Source: Margaritispora aquatica (taxonomy: Eukaryota; Ascomycota; Leotiomycetes; Helotiales; Discinellaceae). Taken from it: a DNA stretch of 64,000 nt. The DNA lies in assembly GCA_007644065.1 (NCBI GenBank), contig VJWN01000014.1, forward strand, positions 930,001-994,000, in the 5' to 3' direction. Position 1 is the first letter of the stretch. The number at the start of each line of letters is the position of its first letter. Under the pieces are notes generated by a model. The model saw only the letters and a program-made list of their open reading frames with translations. It searched no databases and was not told the DNA's origin. Of this stretch, positions 23,001 through 33,700 are shown piece after piece. Position numbers and translations under genes: made by a program.

Positions 23001-26000
23001 CTACACCTTGGTCCTCTTCCGTTTAGCACCCGTCGTGCTTTTACTTTTAGGCCTCGCCTTAGCTTTTCCTTTTCCCTTTGCAGTCGTCGAGTTCGAATCA
23101 CTGTACTCATCACCACTCGCGCTCTCATCCGCCCCCTCTGCATCGTCTCCTTCGTCGCCTTGAGCCTCCTCCTCTGCTTCATCAACATCAACAATCGAAG
23201 TCTGCTCATCTCCTTCTTCCTCCTCTCGAATAGCAGCAGGCCGCTTCTTCGTCGTCGCTTTCGTCTTCGCTTTCCCCCTCCCCTTCTTCAATTTCTCTTG
23301 CTCCCTCTCCGTCCACCCAATATCATTATTCTTCGCCCACTCCTGTGCCTCATCCGCAAACGTTTTGGCGAGCGGATTCTCCTTCTCCTTTGACTTAGCT
23401 CCCTTCTTTGCTTTCAGTTTTCCAACTGCTTCTTTCATTCTCTTGCTCCCAGAATTAGCATTGCTGCCCACGCCACCTCCACCGCCTAATCTCGCACCAG
23501 CTCCCACGGCACCATCGAAGTACCGCGTGATGTTCGCTTGTGTGCCTTCTGTTTCTCTACGGTTCATGTCTCTGATAACTGGGACGAGGACTTCGTCGGT
23601 TCGCTCTTGAGACCAACCGATGGTAGCCATCAAGAATTCTCGAAGTTGATCCAAGTCGGGTACACCCCATTGAAACGGTTCAGGCGTGCTATCCACATCT
23701 GGTTTGAGGTATGCCTCTGTCACTGCACCAGATGGAAATGTGGGTGGTAGAAACAGCTTAGTGCCCTGTGCTCTCCTGAACTTCTTACGGAATTTATTGG
23801 TTTCAGTATTCTTAGCTCCCGGATGGATTTGCACTTCATCCCACCAAGCTTTAAATTCATGCAAGCCATCTGCTGTAGGAAACTCGGAGATGATTTCGAG
23901 TGCAGTGACTGGTCCGACTCCAGGAAGACCTTCAGTGTAATCTGAACCCAACAGATGAGCTATAGCAATCATCTGATCTCGAGTGAGTGACAGGTCTTTC
24001 TCAATATCATTCGCGATATAGCATTCAACAAACTTGTTGCTGTTGAACATATTCTTGTAAACTCTCGTTCCTCCAAAAAGGAAGATATCGCAATCATCGG
24101 TCACCACACCATCAACCAGACCAAGCCGTACCAGCTCTGCACATTGAGCTTCGGCTTCCATCGGAGCCGTGATGTAGGGCAGACCGAAAAGACGAAGTAG
24201 AGCTTGGCACTCAGTGATCATGATATGTGAAACCTCGTCTGCATCACGACGATCTTTCTTCTGCTGGATTCGGAGCGCTTTAAGTTCTTTTTCGTAGGCG
24301 TCCTGGTTTTCTTTCTCGGATTTGTTATTCAACGTACTTGCAAATCTGGCATGCTCCTCTGCTTCAATTGCCAATTGAGCAAGTAATTCCTCGTCCTCAG
24401 GGTCACTAAATTCATCAAATTCAGCATCTTCGGCAAGCTGCTGTTCATAGGATTCTTCAGTCTGAAATTGGCGCGATTTTGAGGACTGCGACGGGAATAC
24501 GGCTGTAGAGTCTGGCATATCTGCATCTTCAAACATTGGACTTTGTTGTCTTTGTGGTGTAACTGGTCTGGTTGCCTGCTTGCTAGCCACACCGCTCGTC
24601 TCAGTCATCTCCACGTCTTCAAATTCCACCGAGGCAGATCTTGATTTGGCTAGAGCATTAGAAGGCTTGGAAGCATTTGGGGCGGAATCTCCATAGTCAC
24701 TTTCCGACCATTCTACTTCCTCATCGGCATCCGCAGTCCACTGTAATTCACTACTTTCAGTAACTTCACCTCGAGTACCCAAAATTTTCGTGGATGTCCC
24801 AATTTCAAGCAACCCAGATGATTGCCTATCATCAGGGATAGCAGAAACGGGTGGTTTGGCTCTCACATCTTCAGCGAGCCCTCCCATCTTCTGCTTCTTT
24901 GCTGGCGGTGGATCCACTACCTCAACATCGCTCTCGTCATCAGATGAGTCGATCTGTATCGGAGCATGCTCTTTTCTATATCGTCTCTCCTCTTCTTCAG
25001 CCATCTCGCGATCTTCAGCATTGACCTCCTGATTCCATTGTTTCTGAATCTTAACTTGGGCTCTGATGTCCTCGCTGCCCAACAACCAAGGTGGCACTTC
25101 TTTCGGGGCATCATCCTGAAGTGCATTGTCAAATCCTCCAGCCAGATCATCCTCGTCGCCCGCATCATCTCCCTCGACAGCTTTCTCAGCCTCTTGGAGC
25201 TTTTTGCCTCTGCCCTTGCCGAAAATCGAGGCACCAAAGTCCAATCTTTCGAACGGCAAAGGACCATCAAAAGGATTCTTGAGATTGTTCGCCACCGGAG
25301 CAAACTCTCTCTTGCGTTCCTCGGGGACCTTTCGTTGCCTAGCTTTCGCTAAGGCAGATTGGAAATCCATATCACTATCACTATCACTCTCCACAACCGG
25401 TGCTTTAGGTGGAGGTCTTGGCTTGATCACAGCTGCGCTGGCTCGATTGTTGACAATGTGGGCAATCATGCCTCCACTAGAAGCAAAAATAGGCTTCGAA
25501 GCTTGCACAGGTTGTTGCTTATGTTCTGGCATCGGTATGTCCTCAAAATTGGCATCTTCTTCTGATTCCGGGTCCTGGCGATGGTGTGCCTGCATTGATA
25601 GTGCGATAGCTCGATTGAGATGATCTTCTTCGTCAAATATTGTGTTCCCATTCTTCTGCATAGACAATGCAATTGCCTGGTTGACATGATCCTCGGTGTC
25701 AGAGACGACATCTTGCTGCATAGACATAGCAATCGCTCGCTTAAGGTCTTCGTCTTCGTCGTTGAGATCTGAATCGTCATGAGTGGATGGTCCAGCACCC
25801 AGACCATCGTCCACAAACAGTGAATCCACTTCATTAGAGGTCTCTCTTTGCAAACTCGCACGCTGCGCGTCTACAGGCGTCGGGTTATTCCTAGAAGCGT
25901 AGAATTTCCTCCTCTGTTCTGCCATCTCACTAGTCTTGTAATCCTCATAAGTCATATTCTTTTTCCTCCCTCCCGGAGTCTTCATCGTTGGAAGTCGGTT

Positions 26001-27122
26001 CAATCCCTCAATAGGGATATCTTCAAACTCATCGTCCTCATCGCTATCCTCAACTTTCTTCACTCTCTGCGACAGTGCATCAACGTCAATCGGCTTGTTC
26101 CTCTCCCCGACACTCTTATCCGTACTCACTACCCCTAATGCATAACCACCTTCTACTCCATCGTTTTTGACAAGCACGTACTCCCTACCTGTCTCGCCTG
26201 CAATTCGCCCACCACCCACACCAACCAATTCCGCATTCATACCATTCAAATTCATAAGTCGTTGCGTCAGCTCATTCCTTTCCCTAACCCTATCAATCTG
26301 AAATCTTGAAAATGCCATTCGATCGGGAAACATTTCTTCCAACTGTTCCTTACTTAGTCCCATTCTCAATCGACTCCTCAGTCTTGCCGCATTCAAGATA
26401 TTATATCTATCTCCAGCTGGCAAACTCAAAAAGAACTCCCCATTAAAATCAATCTTGCTGAAATCGTACAAGTTGACATCCTCCCCATCATTGAACTGTT
26501 TAGCGTAAGCCTCCAGCTGCTCTGCAGACATGATACGCGGATCCTCTGGCTTGCCCATGCCTTCTATCCCATTCGTGAGCTCGGGCAGGTGATACGCGTC
26601 TGTCTTCCTGAACTTCCGGTTCTGCTGGATCTCCTGTGCGGACATGCCCATCTCACTGACGTACACCAAGTCCTGATCATTGGTCACCACGTCGTCATCC
26701 TGCTCAACAGCACTGAAGCCCATAGCCTGCCTCTCCCTATCTTTCTTCCTCCTCGCCTCTTCCTCTTCCCCTCTGCGCTTCATCTGTACCGCCAACAGCC
26801 TCCCCGCAGTCCTCGCAGCATCTTCCCGTCGACCCTCTCTCCGCTTCTTCCGGCCTTGGATTGTCTGCCTTTTCAGCACAGGTGCGCCGCCATCGAAAAC
26901 AAAGACAGGCTTGATGCCGAAATAGAGGAGCTTGCAGATACGGCGGAAGAAACCCACGACGTGAGAGTTGCGCAACGCATTACCTTCTTTGTCGCGGACT
27001 GCTTTGAGGAATTGGTAGATCCATATGGAGGCATCTACTGCAAGACGCTTACGATTCAGTGTTGGAAGAGGCGTAGGGCGCGCCGAGGGAGCCAGAATGG
27101 GCCAGAGACCTGTCACTCCCAT
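23001..27122 (-). CDS. RAD2: RAD2/XPG-type DNA repair endonuclease
   Basis: An intronless 1373-aa protein. It is the 3'-side structure-specific nuclease of nucleotide excision repair and works with TFIIH in the nucleus. The N nuclease region starts MGVTGLWPILAPSARP, with the first metal Asp in AVDASIW and the next in FVFDGG. The internal nuclease region (residues ~965-1075) has TAPMEAEAQCAEL, VVTDDCDIFLFGG and the helix-turn-helix GSDYTEGLPGVGP. The long spacer between them is typical. It holds three similar segments at residues ~455-510 (LKRAIAMSMQ, VNQAIALSMQ, LNRAIALSMQ) after acidic runs, like ubiquitin-interacting motifs. At ~1192 QANITRYF fits a PCNA-binding box, and the end is a Lys-rich nuclear localisation region. 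It is divergent from NAA38. Confidence 0.96.
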   Translation of the reverse strand: MGVTGLWPILAPSARPTPLPTLNRKRLAVDASIWIYQFLKAVRDKEGNALRNSHVVGFFRRICKLLYFGIKPVFVFDGGAPVLKRQTIQGRKKRREGRREDAARTAGRLLAVQMKRRGEEEEARRKKDRERQAMGFSAVEQDDDVVTNDQDLVYVSEMGMSAQEIQQNRKFRKTDAYHLPELTNGIEGMGKPEDPRIMSAEQLEAYAKQFNDGEDVNLYDFSKIDFNGEFFLSLPAGDRYNILNAARLRSRLRMGLSKEQLEEMFPDRMAFSRFQIDRVRERNELTQRLMNLNGMNAELVGVGGGRIAGETGREYVLVKNDGVEGGYALGVVSTDKSVGERNKPIDVDALSQRVKKVEDSDEDDEFEDIPIEGLNRLPTMKTPGGRKKNMTYEDYKTSEMAEQRRKFYASRNNPTPVDAQRASLQRETSNEVDSLFVDDGLGAGPSTHDDSDLNDEDEDLKRAIAMSMQQDVVSDTEDHVNQAIALSMQKNGNTIFDEEDHLNRAIALSMQAHHRQDPESEEDANFEDIPMPEHKQQPVQASKPIFASSGGMIAHIVNNRASAAVIKPRPPPKAPVVESDSDSDMDFQSALAKARQRKVPEERKREFAPVANNLKNPFDGPLPFERLDFGASIFGKGRGKKLQEAEKAVEGDDAGDEDDLAGGFDNALQDDAPKEVPPWLLGSEDIRAQVKIQKQWNQEVNAEDREMAEEEERRYRKEHAPIQIDSSDDESDVEVVDPPPAKKQKMGGLAEDVRAKPPVSAIPDDRQSSGLLEIGTSTKILGTRGEVTESSELQWTADADEEVEWSESDYGDSAPNASKPSNALAKSRSASVEFEDVEMTETSGVASKQATRPVTPQRQQSPMFEDADMPDSTAVFPSQSSKSRQFQTEESYEQQLAEDAEFDEFSDPEDEELLAQLAIEAEEHARFASTLNNKSEKENQDAYEKELKALRIQQKKDRRDADEVSHIMITECQALLRLFGLPYITAPMEAEAQCAELVRLGLVDGVVTDDCDIFLFGGTRVYKNMFNSNKFVECYIANDIEKDLSLTRDQMIAIAHLLGSDYTEGLPGVGPVTALEIISEFPTADGLHEFKAWWDEVQIHPGAKNTETNKFRKKFRRAQGTKLFLPPTFPSGAVTEAYLKPDVDSTPEPFQWGVPDLDQLREFLMATIGWSQERTDEVLVPVIRDMNRRETEGTQANITRYFDGAVGAGARLGGGGGVGSNANSGSKRMKEAVGKLKAKKGAKSKEKENPLAKTFADEAQEWAKNNDIGWTEREQEKLKKGRGKAKTKATTKKRPAAIREEEEGDEQTSIVDVDEAEEEAQGDEGDDAEGADESASGDEYSDSNSTTAKGKGKAKARPKSKSTTGAKRKRTKV

Positions 27123-27558
27123 GTTGGGTGATATCTAGATCGTGTATCAAAGATATGGAAATGGGCTTAGGCATCAGGTGGGAGTTTGCTTCGGAGATTC
27201 CTTAATGTATTCACACATCTTGTGAATATCATCCGAAATCTGTGGGACCGCGAGATATTGCTTAATCTCAGGACCTCAACATCAATCAACTGTCAGCGTG
27301 TATGACATTGAGCAGAATTGAGTTCAATGCGAAAGGCAGCCTTCGCTCCATGGCTTAACACGAAATCACGTGATCGTTATCTTATCGGACATCCCTGTTA
27401 AATATTTATCCTTCTCTTGCGTAGCTTGAATCAAAATACCTTATGCATTCTCGAATTCCTATCTACTAGTCCAAGACTTACTGAAACCAGTTCATATCCC
27501 ATTGAAAGCTCGCTCAAACCTCTTGACAAGCTTATTATCTATCCAAAATACCCGAGCA
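27123..27558. promoter_or_regulatory. Bidirectional promoter RAD2 / NAA38
   Basis: 436 bp between divergent start codons. It includes the palindrome ATCACGTGAT at 27365-27374, a perfect E-box core (CACGTG) within a ten-base palindrome, closer to the NAA38 start. The same ten bases occur upstream of KMT6. Confidence 0.55.
27365..27374. promoter_or_regulatory. E-box palindrome ATCACGTGAT
   Basis: A perfect ten-base palindrome with a CACGTG core, 185 bp upstream of the NAA38 start codon. Such cores are bound by bHLH factors (Cbf1-like) in yeasts; the factor here is unknown. Confidence 0.5.
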
Positions 27559-28045
27559 ATGGAGAAATCACAGGCAGAAGACTACCTCTCCTCCCTGCTC
27601 AACAAAACCCTCCGCATCACCACGACAGACACACGCATGTTCCTCGGAATGTTCAAGTGCACCGATTCGGTATGTCTCTCTACGCCTCCCCTTCATACCT
27701 GCCATTTGCCCTGCCTCGTAAATTCAATTCTAACACAAAACACAGGACAGGAACATAATCCTCTCGCAAACCTTCGAGTACCGGATCCCCCCACCACCCA
27801 AGCCAGACCCCTCATCCACCACCCCAGCTGGACCAATAACCCTGGAACTCACATCACGCTACCTCGGCCTCGTCGTCGTGCCAGGCGAGCACATCGTGCG
27901 GATTGAAGTTGAAGAGTTCATCTCGCAGCTCAAGGGCAAGGAGAGGGAGAAAGAGCGGTTAGCGCTGCAAGGGAGGGGAATGGGCCATGGTTCTGATGTC
28001 GCGCTGGGGATGAATAATAGTAAGGCGAGTGTAAACATGATTTGA
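27559..28045 (+). CDS. NAA38: NatC N-terminal acetyltransferase auxiliary subunit, Sm-like
   Basis: Exons 27559-27669 and 27746-28045 give 136 aa. The Sm-like fold is recognisable: Sm1 reads LLNKTLRITTTDTRMFLGMFKCTDSDRNIIL, here split by the intron after TDS, and Sm2 reads YLGLVVVPGEHIVRIEV. Between them lies a Pro-rich loop (PPPPKPDPSS). This arrangement, with the ending IRIEVEE rather than RNA-binding residues, is that of Mak31/Naa38, the small subunit of the NatC complex with Naa30 and Naa35 that acetylates protein N-termini co-translationally. The start is the first ATG. The C-terminus is short and Gly/Met-rich. The gene is divergent from RAD2. Confidence 0.85.
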
Positions 28046-29232
28046 ATGACAAGACCGAGACGATTTCTCAGGAAGGCGGGTGGACATGATATGCACGGCC
28101 AGAGTGGCAAGCGATGTGGGTTGGAGGGGCAAGAAAAGGATGAACAGGTGGGAAAGGGAAGGGCGTCGAGGATTTGCCATCTCCTTCCATGCCATGCCAT
28201 GCGCTTGACAGTAAGGAACAAACAAGTCTCGCTTTCAACCCAACGCTTCAAGTCGGTTATGTTACCAGCGCTCACTTCGCAGGACATCCCAGGCTCAGGA
28301 CCATCCTCACTATGATATACCACAAAAGTCCCTACACACAGCAACAACGGCTGGTCAAATACCAATCCTCAATAGCAGACTACTGCTGCCTACCAAGACT
28401 TCAGCGGTAGATAGGTATCTAAGGCAAATTTAGCATACCAACCAGTACTGTGTCGCCTCTCGCTACCTCATCTATATCGACCTAAACACGACCGGATCCA
28501 CCTACAGCAGACAAAGCAGCTCGCTAGTATGATTGTACATCGATGTATATGAACAGACATGTATACATGCTACAGAGATTACCAACCAAAACAATCAAAA
28601 CAAACCTATATAACTACAACTATACTAAACTATTACAGCCACCTCGCATGGACACACGGTACGTGTGTTACCACAACAAATAGAGCAAATAAGAGTCAAG
28701 ATGTAATCAAGTACAAACTATCCAGGGCCAGGACGTAGATATTCAACTCCACCTTGACTTTACCCTTCAGGTATCTCACTCATGCTCTACAACCCTTGAT
28801 ACTTCACATGCACTCATTCACTCATATAAAGAGAACTTGGATACAAGGCAACTCAAAAATCTCATTGCATCCCCCAGATACAAATACAAACACATCAATC
28901 ATTTTAATCTTGTCCTGTCTTCATCTGACTTCATCCCATCGATCCTCCACCATTCGTTTCATAACTCTCCTTAAAGCCACGCTCCGCATGACTTCACCAC
29001 CTCCCCAAAATTACCAATTACCACAAATAGCCACCCACGCTTCACCCTCCTCTCCTACCACTCTGTCGTAACGTGCATATCAATCAAGAATTAGAAACCG
29101 AAGAGAAGAACATGTTGCCTGAATAGCAGACCACAAATCCTGGGAATATCCGCCACCAGTCCGAAAATGACTCTCGTTCTTTTTATGTCCTCATTCGCAC
29201 CATTCATTCATCCACATACTCGTGGCTTGCAT
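28046..29232. other. Convergent intergenic NAA38 / PIL1
   Basis: 1.2 kb between two converging genes. It is mostly A/T- and CA-biased, and includes the likely long 3' UTRs. Several ORFs occur but all lack family resemblance. Confidence 0.5.
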
Positions 29233-30731
29233 TTATGCAACGACCTCCTGACGTCCCCTTGACTCGCCGTTGATAGTGCTATCATGAGTAGAAGCAGCTC
29301 CAGTATCCTCCTCTTCTTCCTCCTCATCGTCATCGTACTCATCGCCCTTGTGTGCACTGGCCGGTACCCAAAGACCAGATTCGCGATCATTCAGTGGCTG
29401 ATCCTGGCCGGAGAGGTCGTGGGCCTCGTTACGGCCTGCATTACGACGACGCTGAGAAAGGGTGCGGGCGCGAGTGGAGAGGTTGGAGCTGACTTTGGCG
29501 TTGGCGGAGACCCAGTTAGTGAGAGCATCCTCGCAATCTTGGATGATGGCCTTGGAGGCCTCGTATCCGTCGTATGCAGCACGGGTCTCGCCAGGTGTGA
29601 CTGGGGTATCGTCGACGAGCTCCAAAAGGTGCTTTCCGAAACCAGCAATGATAGCAAGTTTCTCACAGTGTTCGCGGAGTGCATCGAATTGGTAGGTATA
29701 AGCAGCCTTTAGCTTCTCGCGAGTGATGTTTGAAAGTTGTGCCTCTGCGACGAGGGACTCAGCCTCGGCGCGAACGAGTTCTTGCTCGAGAACAACAATT
29801 TTTGGGGAGTTGGGCTCCTTATATTTCAGCTGCGCGATTTGATCGGTGATCTTTTGCTTGCCTATCCACGTGATTAGCTAAGTAGACAACAGCAGGCAGA
29901 GGTTCACTCACGGTCTCTGCTAGGTTGGACGGAAGCCTCGATATTTCGGATGCTCTTAATTGTGACACGGTATTGATCGTATCTGTCGATATACTGATCC
30001 TCAAGCTCACCGATCTCGTAGATCAAAACACCGAGCTTATCCGTGACATCCGACACATCATCATCGCATGCCTCGCCCCAAATGGAAAGTTGTTGCTATA
30101 AAACTGTCAGCTACTTCTTCAAGATCTGCGTAAGATTGGAAGACTCACAGCAACTTCCATGCGCTCACGACCAACCTGTTCCATGCTGCGCATGACGTTC
30201 TTCTCCATCTTCACGAGCTGGGAAAGCTTTTTTGCGAGGTCTGGGCCGAATTGACCGGCGGCATTACGACGAAGAGCATGGCCTATGCGCATACAAATTA
30301 GCAAGAGAGAATAGTAAAAAGTGTATAAAGACATCTTTGGCGTTGCTTGAAGCCATAATGTGGGGTCGGGAACCTCGATGTCTTGTAGTAAACAAAGACG
30401 CACACAACATGCGACCTCATCATACGATAGAACTATCAAGCTCCCAATTACCCTTCAACCTGCTTCCAGTTCCCTCTAAATAACTGCAAGATGTGTGTGT
30501 ATGCCATATCATGGAAAGCTTCACTTACCAAGTCCACCCTTTCCAAAGATTCTGCCTGCCTTTGTGCTGGACGATGGTGGAGGAGGGTTTTGGAGCTGCG
30601 AAGCCTATTGAGAAGAACGTTAGCATTGAATCTCAATCTCTTCCACCCTCCCATCGATCGCGATTTGTATTTCTTCGAGAACAACATACCGTAGGGGCCC
30701 GCGATTGTCTCATAGAGTATGTGCGATGCAT
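29233..30731 (-). CDS. PIL1: Eisosome core protein Pil1/Lsp1 family
   Basis: Five exons (30731-30690, 30604-30529, 30282-30149, 30095-29912, 29861-29233) give 354 aa. The N-terminus [19 protein letters not shown], then [23 protein letters not shown] (a membrane-binding amphipathic start) and the coiled BAR-type body [23 protein letters not shown] and [15 protein letters not shown] are the signature of eisosome proteins. These assemble under plasma-membrane furrows and organise sphingolipid and transporter domains. The acidic tail ([12 protein letters not shown]) is family-typical and variable. Phases sum to whole codons at every junction; the largest intron is 246 nt between exons 2 and 3. 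The 5' side faces a 6.3-kb gene-free stretch. Confidence 0.95.
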
Positions 30732-33700
30732 GTTGGCGGGTGGTGTTTAGGTCGCAAAGATGCTTTGTTGTTTTTCGTGAGGGGTAAGTAGCTTAATCTT
30801 CCTTTTCAATGGCAGAAAGAGTCGTAGAAATAGTATTAATTGATTGTTTGAATGGGGGAAGGAATTGTTTTATTGTTTTGTTGTGTTTGGTATGGAGAGG
30901 AAAGAGGAGAGAAATCTTGATGGTGATGTTGTGAGAGCTACCTTATTACTTTCAGCCTACTCTCTCTTCCTAGCTATTGATCTTCCTTCCACTTCCGTTC
31001 CATGACGACGATCCCACCAGTGACGTCAGTCCACTGTACACACTCCAACCCACGAAGTGAACCACCAATCCCCATTCCACCACACCAAAACCATTGGAAG
31101 ATCCCCACTTGTACCGAAACATGCAACTTTGGCCTCAACATGCATGGCTGGATCAGAGACATAAACCCAATTAGTGCATAAGAACCGGGTTGTGATGAAT
31201 GCGATGAGGAAATTATTGGTCAAAAGTGATGTCTGGTATTTCTCGGGTTAGGATCATGCCATACCAAACAGTATTGATTTGTGTCCACCACCAGCCATAT
31301 TGGGGATCTTCACTGACTACCGAACAGGTATATCCTCATCTTCCTTCAAACCTTACATCCACATCCGCAACTCAGCTGCGTGTTGTCTCTCGTCTCCTCG
31401 CTCCCCGCACTCGTCCATCCACATTATTCGCATTCAGGAATCCCACTTCCATTCATACCACGCCACACCACGTCACTCATCTCAGTCACGTTCCTCAAAT
31501 GGAAAAGCCAGCCTCTCTTTCGTTAAATGTCTTCTTCAATCTAGCCTTCCATCAATATCACTCTTAGGTCCAGCCTTGCGATCTCCATACGGACTAAAGT
31601 TGTTCAAATATTGTCACTAGCTCCTCTCGATATCCAAGAAATCAGGGCAGAACAGCACATGTTACCCGCCCAACCCGCCTCTTAGTAATCCCGTAGCGCG
31701 AATTGACAATGTGGAGTTCTCCTTGCGGTCATTAGCTTTAATGTGTGCATGAACGCAACATCCTGAGGACCAGAGATCAGCAAGTAACGATCAGGTCGTG
31801 AAGCGTGGCTGTGCACGACACCTACTTAACTTTATAGAAAGCAAGAACGTGCCGTTCCTTTCTCCAGTCGCACTCGCGGCACTTGACCCTTCGTGTGTCT
31901 GTGTTCCTTGGCTTGCGTTTTGTTTCGTCGTTCCTGGCTAGCGAGTCAAGTCAAGTCGAGTCCAGTCCTTCAGAATTGAGTGGGAGTCGAGTTGAGGTTG
32001 GACGAACCTTAACTAGTGAGAAAGAACAAGTTGTATTTATTGACAGAAAATCGATCACTTCCCATAGGCTTACTCGAACGTCTTGGTATCCCATTGTTAA
32101 GTAATATCGCTTAAAAGAGTTTATTTATCTACCTACTACATACATTCTTACTAACTTGCATACCACGCTTTTCTCGAGTAATTCAAATAGCGCATCAACG
32201 CTTTCGATTTATTCCCGCAGAAAATGGTGGGCAAATCCACAAGAGATGTACAAAATCAATCTCGTGACAAGAGTATTCACCTCGACCTCCAAACCCCCAA
32301 ATCTATAGATCTCCATGGTGCATATATAAAGAATACTCCCAAGCCTTTCAGTTGACAGAACTAGAAGGAAAGATGTACATAAAATCGTCCGAACAAAGCA
32401 GCTCCTCTAGCAAGTCAAAATCCAATCAGGTCAAATCAACTCAAGTGAACTCAAGACGTTCCAGACTTAAGTTTGTTTACTTCCTTTGAGCAATAAAATA
32501 AATAAGCTTCTTGAGCCACCTCGATTAAACCAACTGCTTCTCATAGGTTCGCTTGGAAGTTCCATAGTCACTCAATTCTCCCTGGAAGCATCGCTTGAGC
32601 CATGTTCTACTCGCTTACTCGTTTGTTTGTTTATTTATTTGTCCACAGCAAGCCATCAAACGCATCTACCATGGAAAGGGCATTTGCTACCGACTATGAC
32701 TCAAAACCCCACCAAATAGCAACGTATATCAAATCAAATGAAAAGAAAAGGTCAGCCAAGAAATACCTGTCTATCCTCCTCCTCCTCTTCCTCCTCTTTC
32801 ACCCGCAAAATCAAATCAACAGACCAGAGTCTACCACTCCACCCAACTAGCAAGGTATCACGAACTCCAAACCGCCAGACCAGTGGAGAGAAGGAATAGA
32901 CACCCTCAACTCACGGACACATCAAAAGACAACCTTGCAAATCCACGAAAAACACGTTTGCCTATACTAGACTTTCGACCACCTACCAAATCATTATTCT
33001 GATATGCATAAAAAAATCCCTCTCGACAATACTTCAATTCAATAAATAAAGTCAAGACAGCTTGCGTTGGTCTCGCTCGTGTGTATAATCTTACATACCT
33101 TACGTACTCTGAACAAACGAACCCATCCATTTCTCCCCATCACATCACGTCCGCACTTAGCCAAGGCAACAGCCGTGCAATATCTGTGACAGAACGACAT
33201 CGAGGTGTTTGGTTATGTTATCAACCCAATAGACATGTAATTGAATTGCCGACTCACAATGAAATTAGAATCAATATATTAAACCTCGATGCTTTGTTTT
33301 TCTCTCACTTTTTCTCCTCTCCTCTGCTTCGCCTATTCTCTTCCGCCTACTCTCTTCAGCCTACTCACTCGAGACAGTGGAAGTGAATTCCGTAGTCTGT
33401 AAATGCGATACATCTACTTATAGTTACGAAATGGAAGGTACTGTAGAAATCTAGCACGGGACAGAAGAGAGGTAGACGGAGCTGCGGTATACAGAGGGGC
33501 CGAGAGAGAGAGAGAGAAAATAGAAAATACCCTCCTGGCGCGTGAAAGTTAAGTAAGTAGGATTGCGTGAACTAATCTATACTCGAACGAAATCACTTAT
33601 ACACAAACTTACAACCTCACAACCTCATTATATATAACTGAGCTTTAACCCCTCTGTCCTAGAAACTTACCTATGCACCTACTTATCTAACAATAGATGT

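Noticed and set aside
22848..23393. Plus-strand ORF opposite RAD2
   Set aside because: Shadow of the Lys/Arg-rich RAD2 C-terminus.
29284..29712. Plus-strand ORF opposite PIL1
   Set aside because: Antisense shadow of the well-supported PIL1 last exon.
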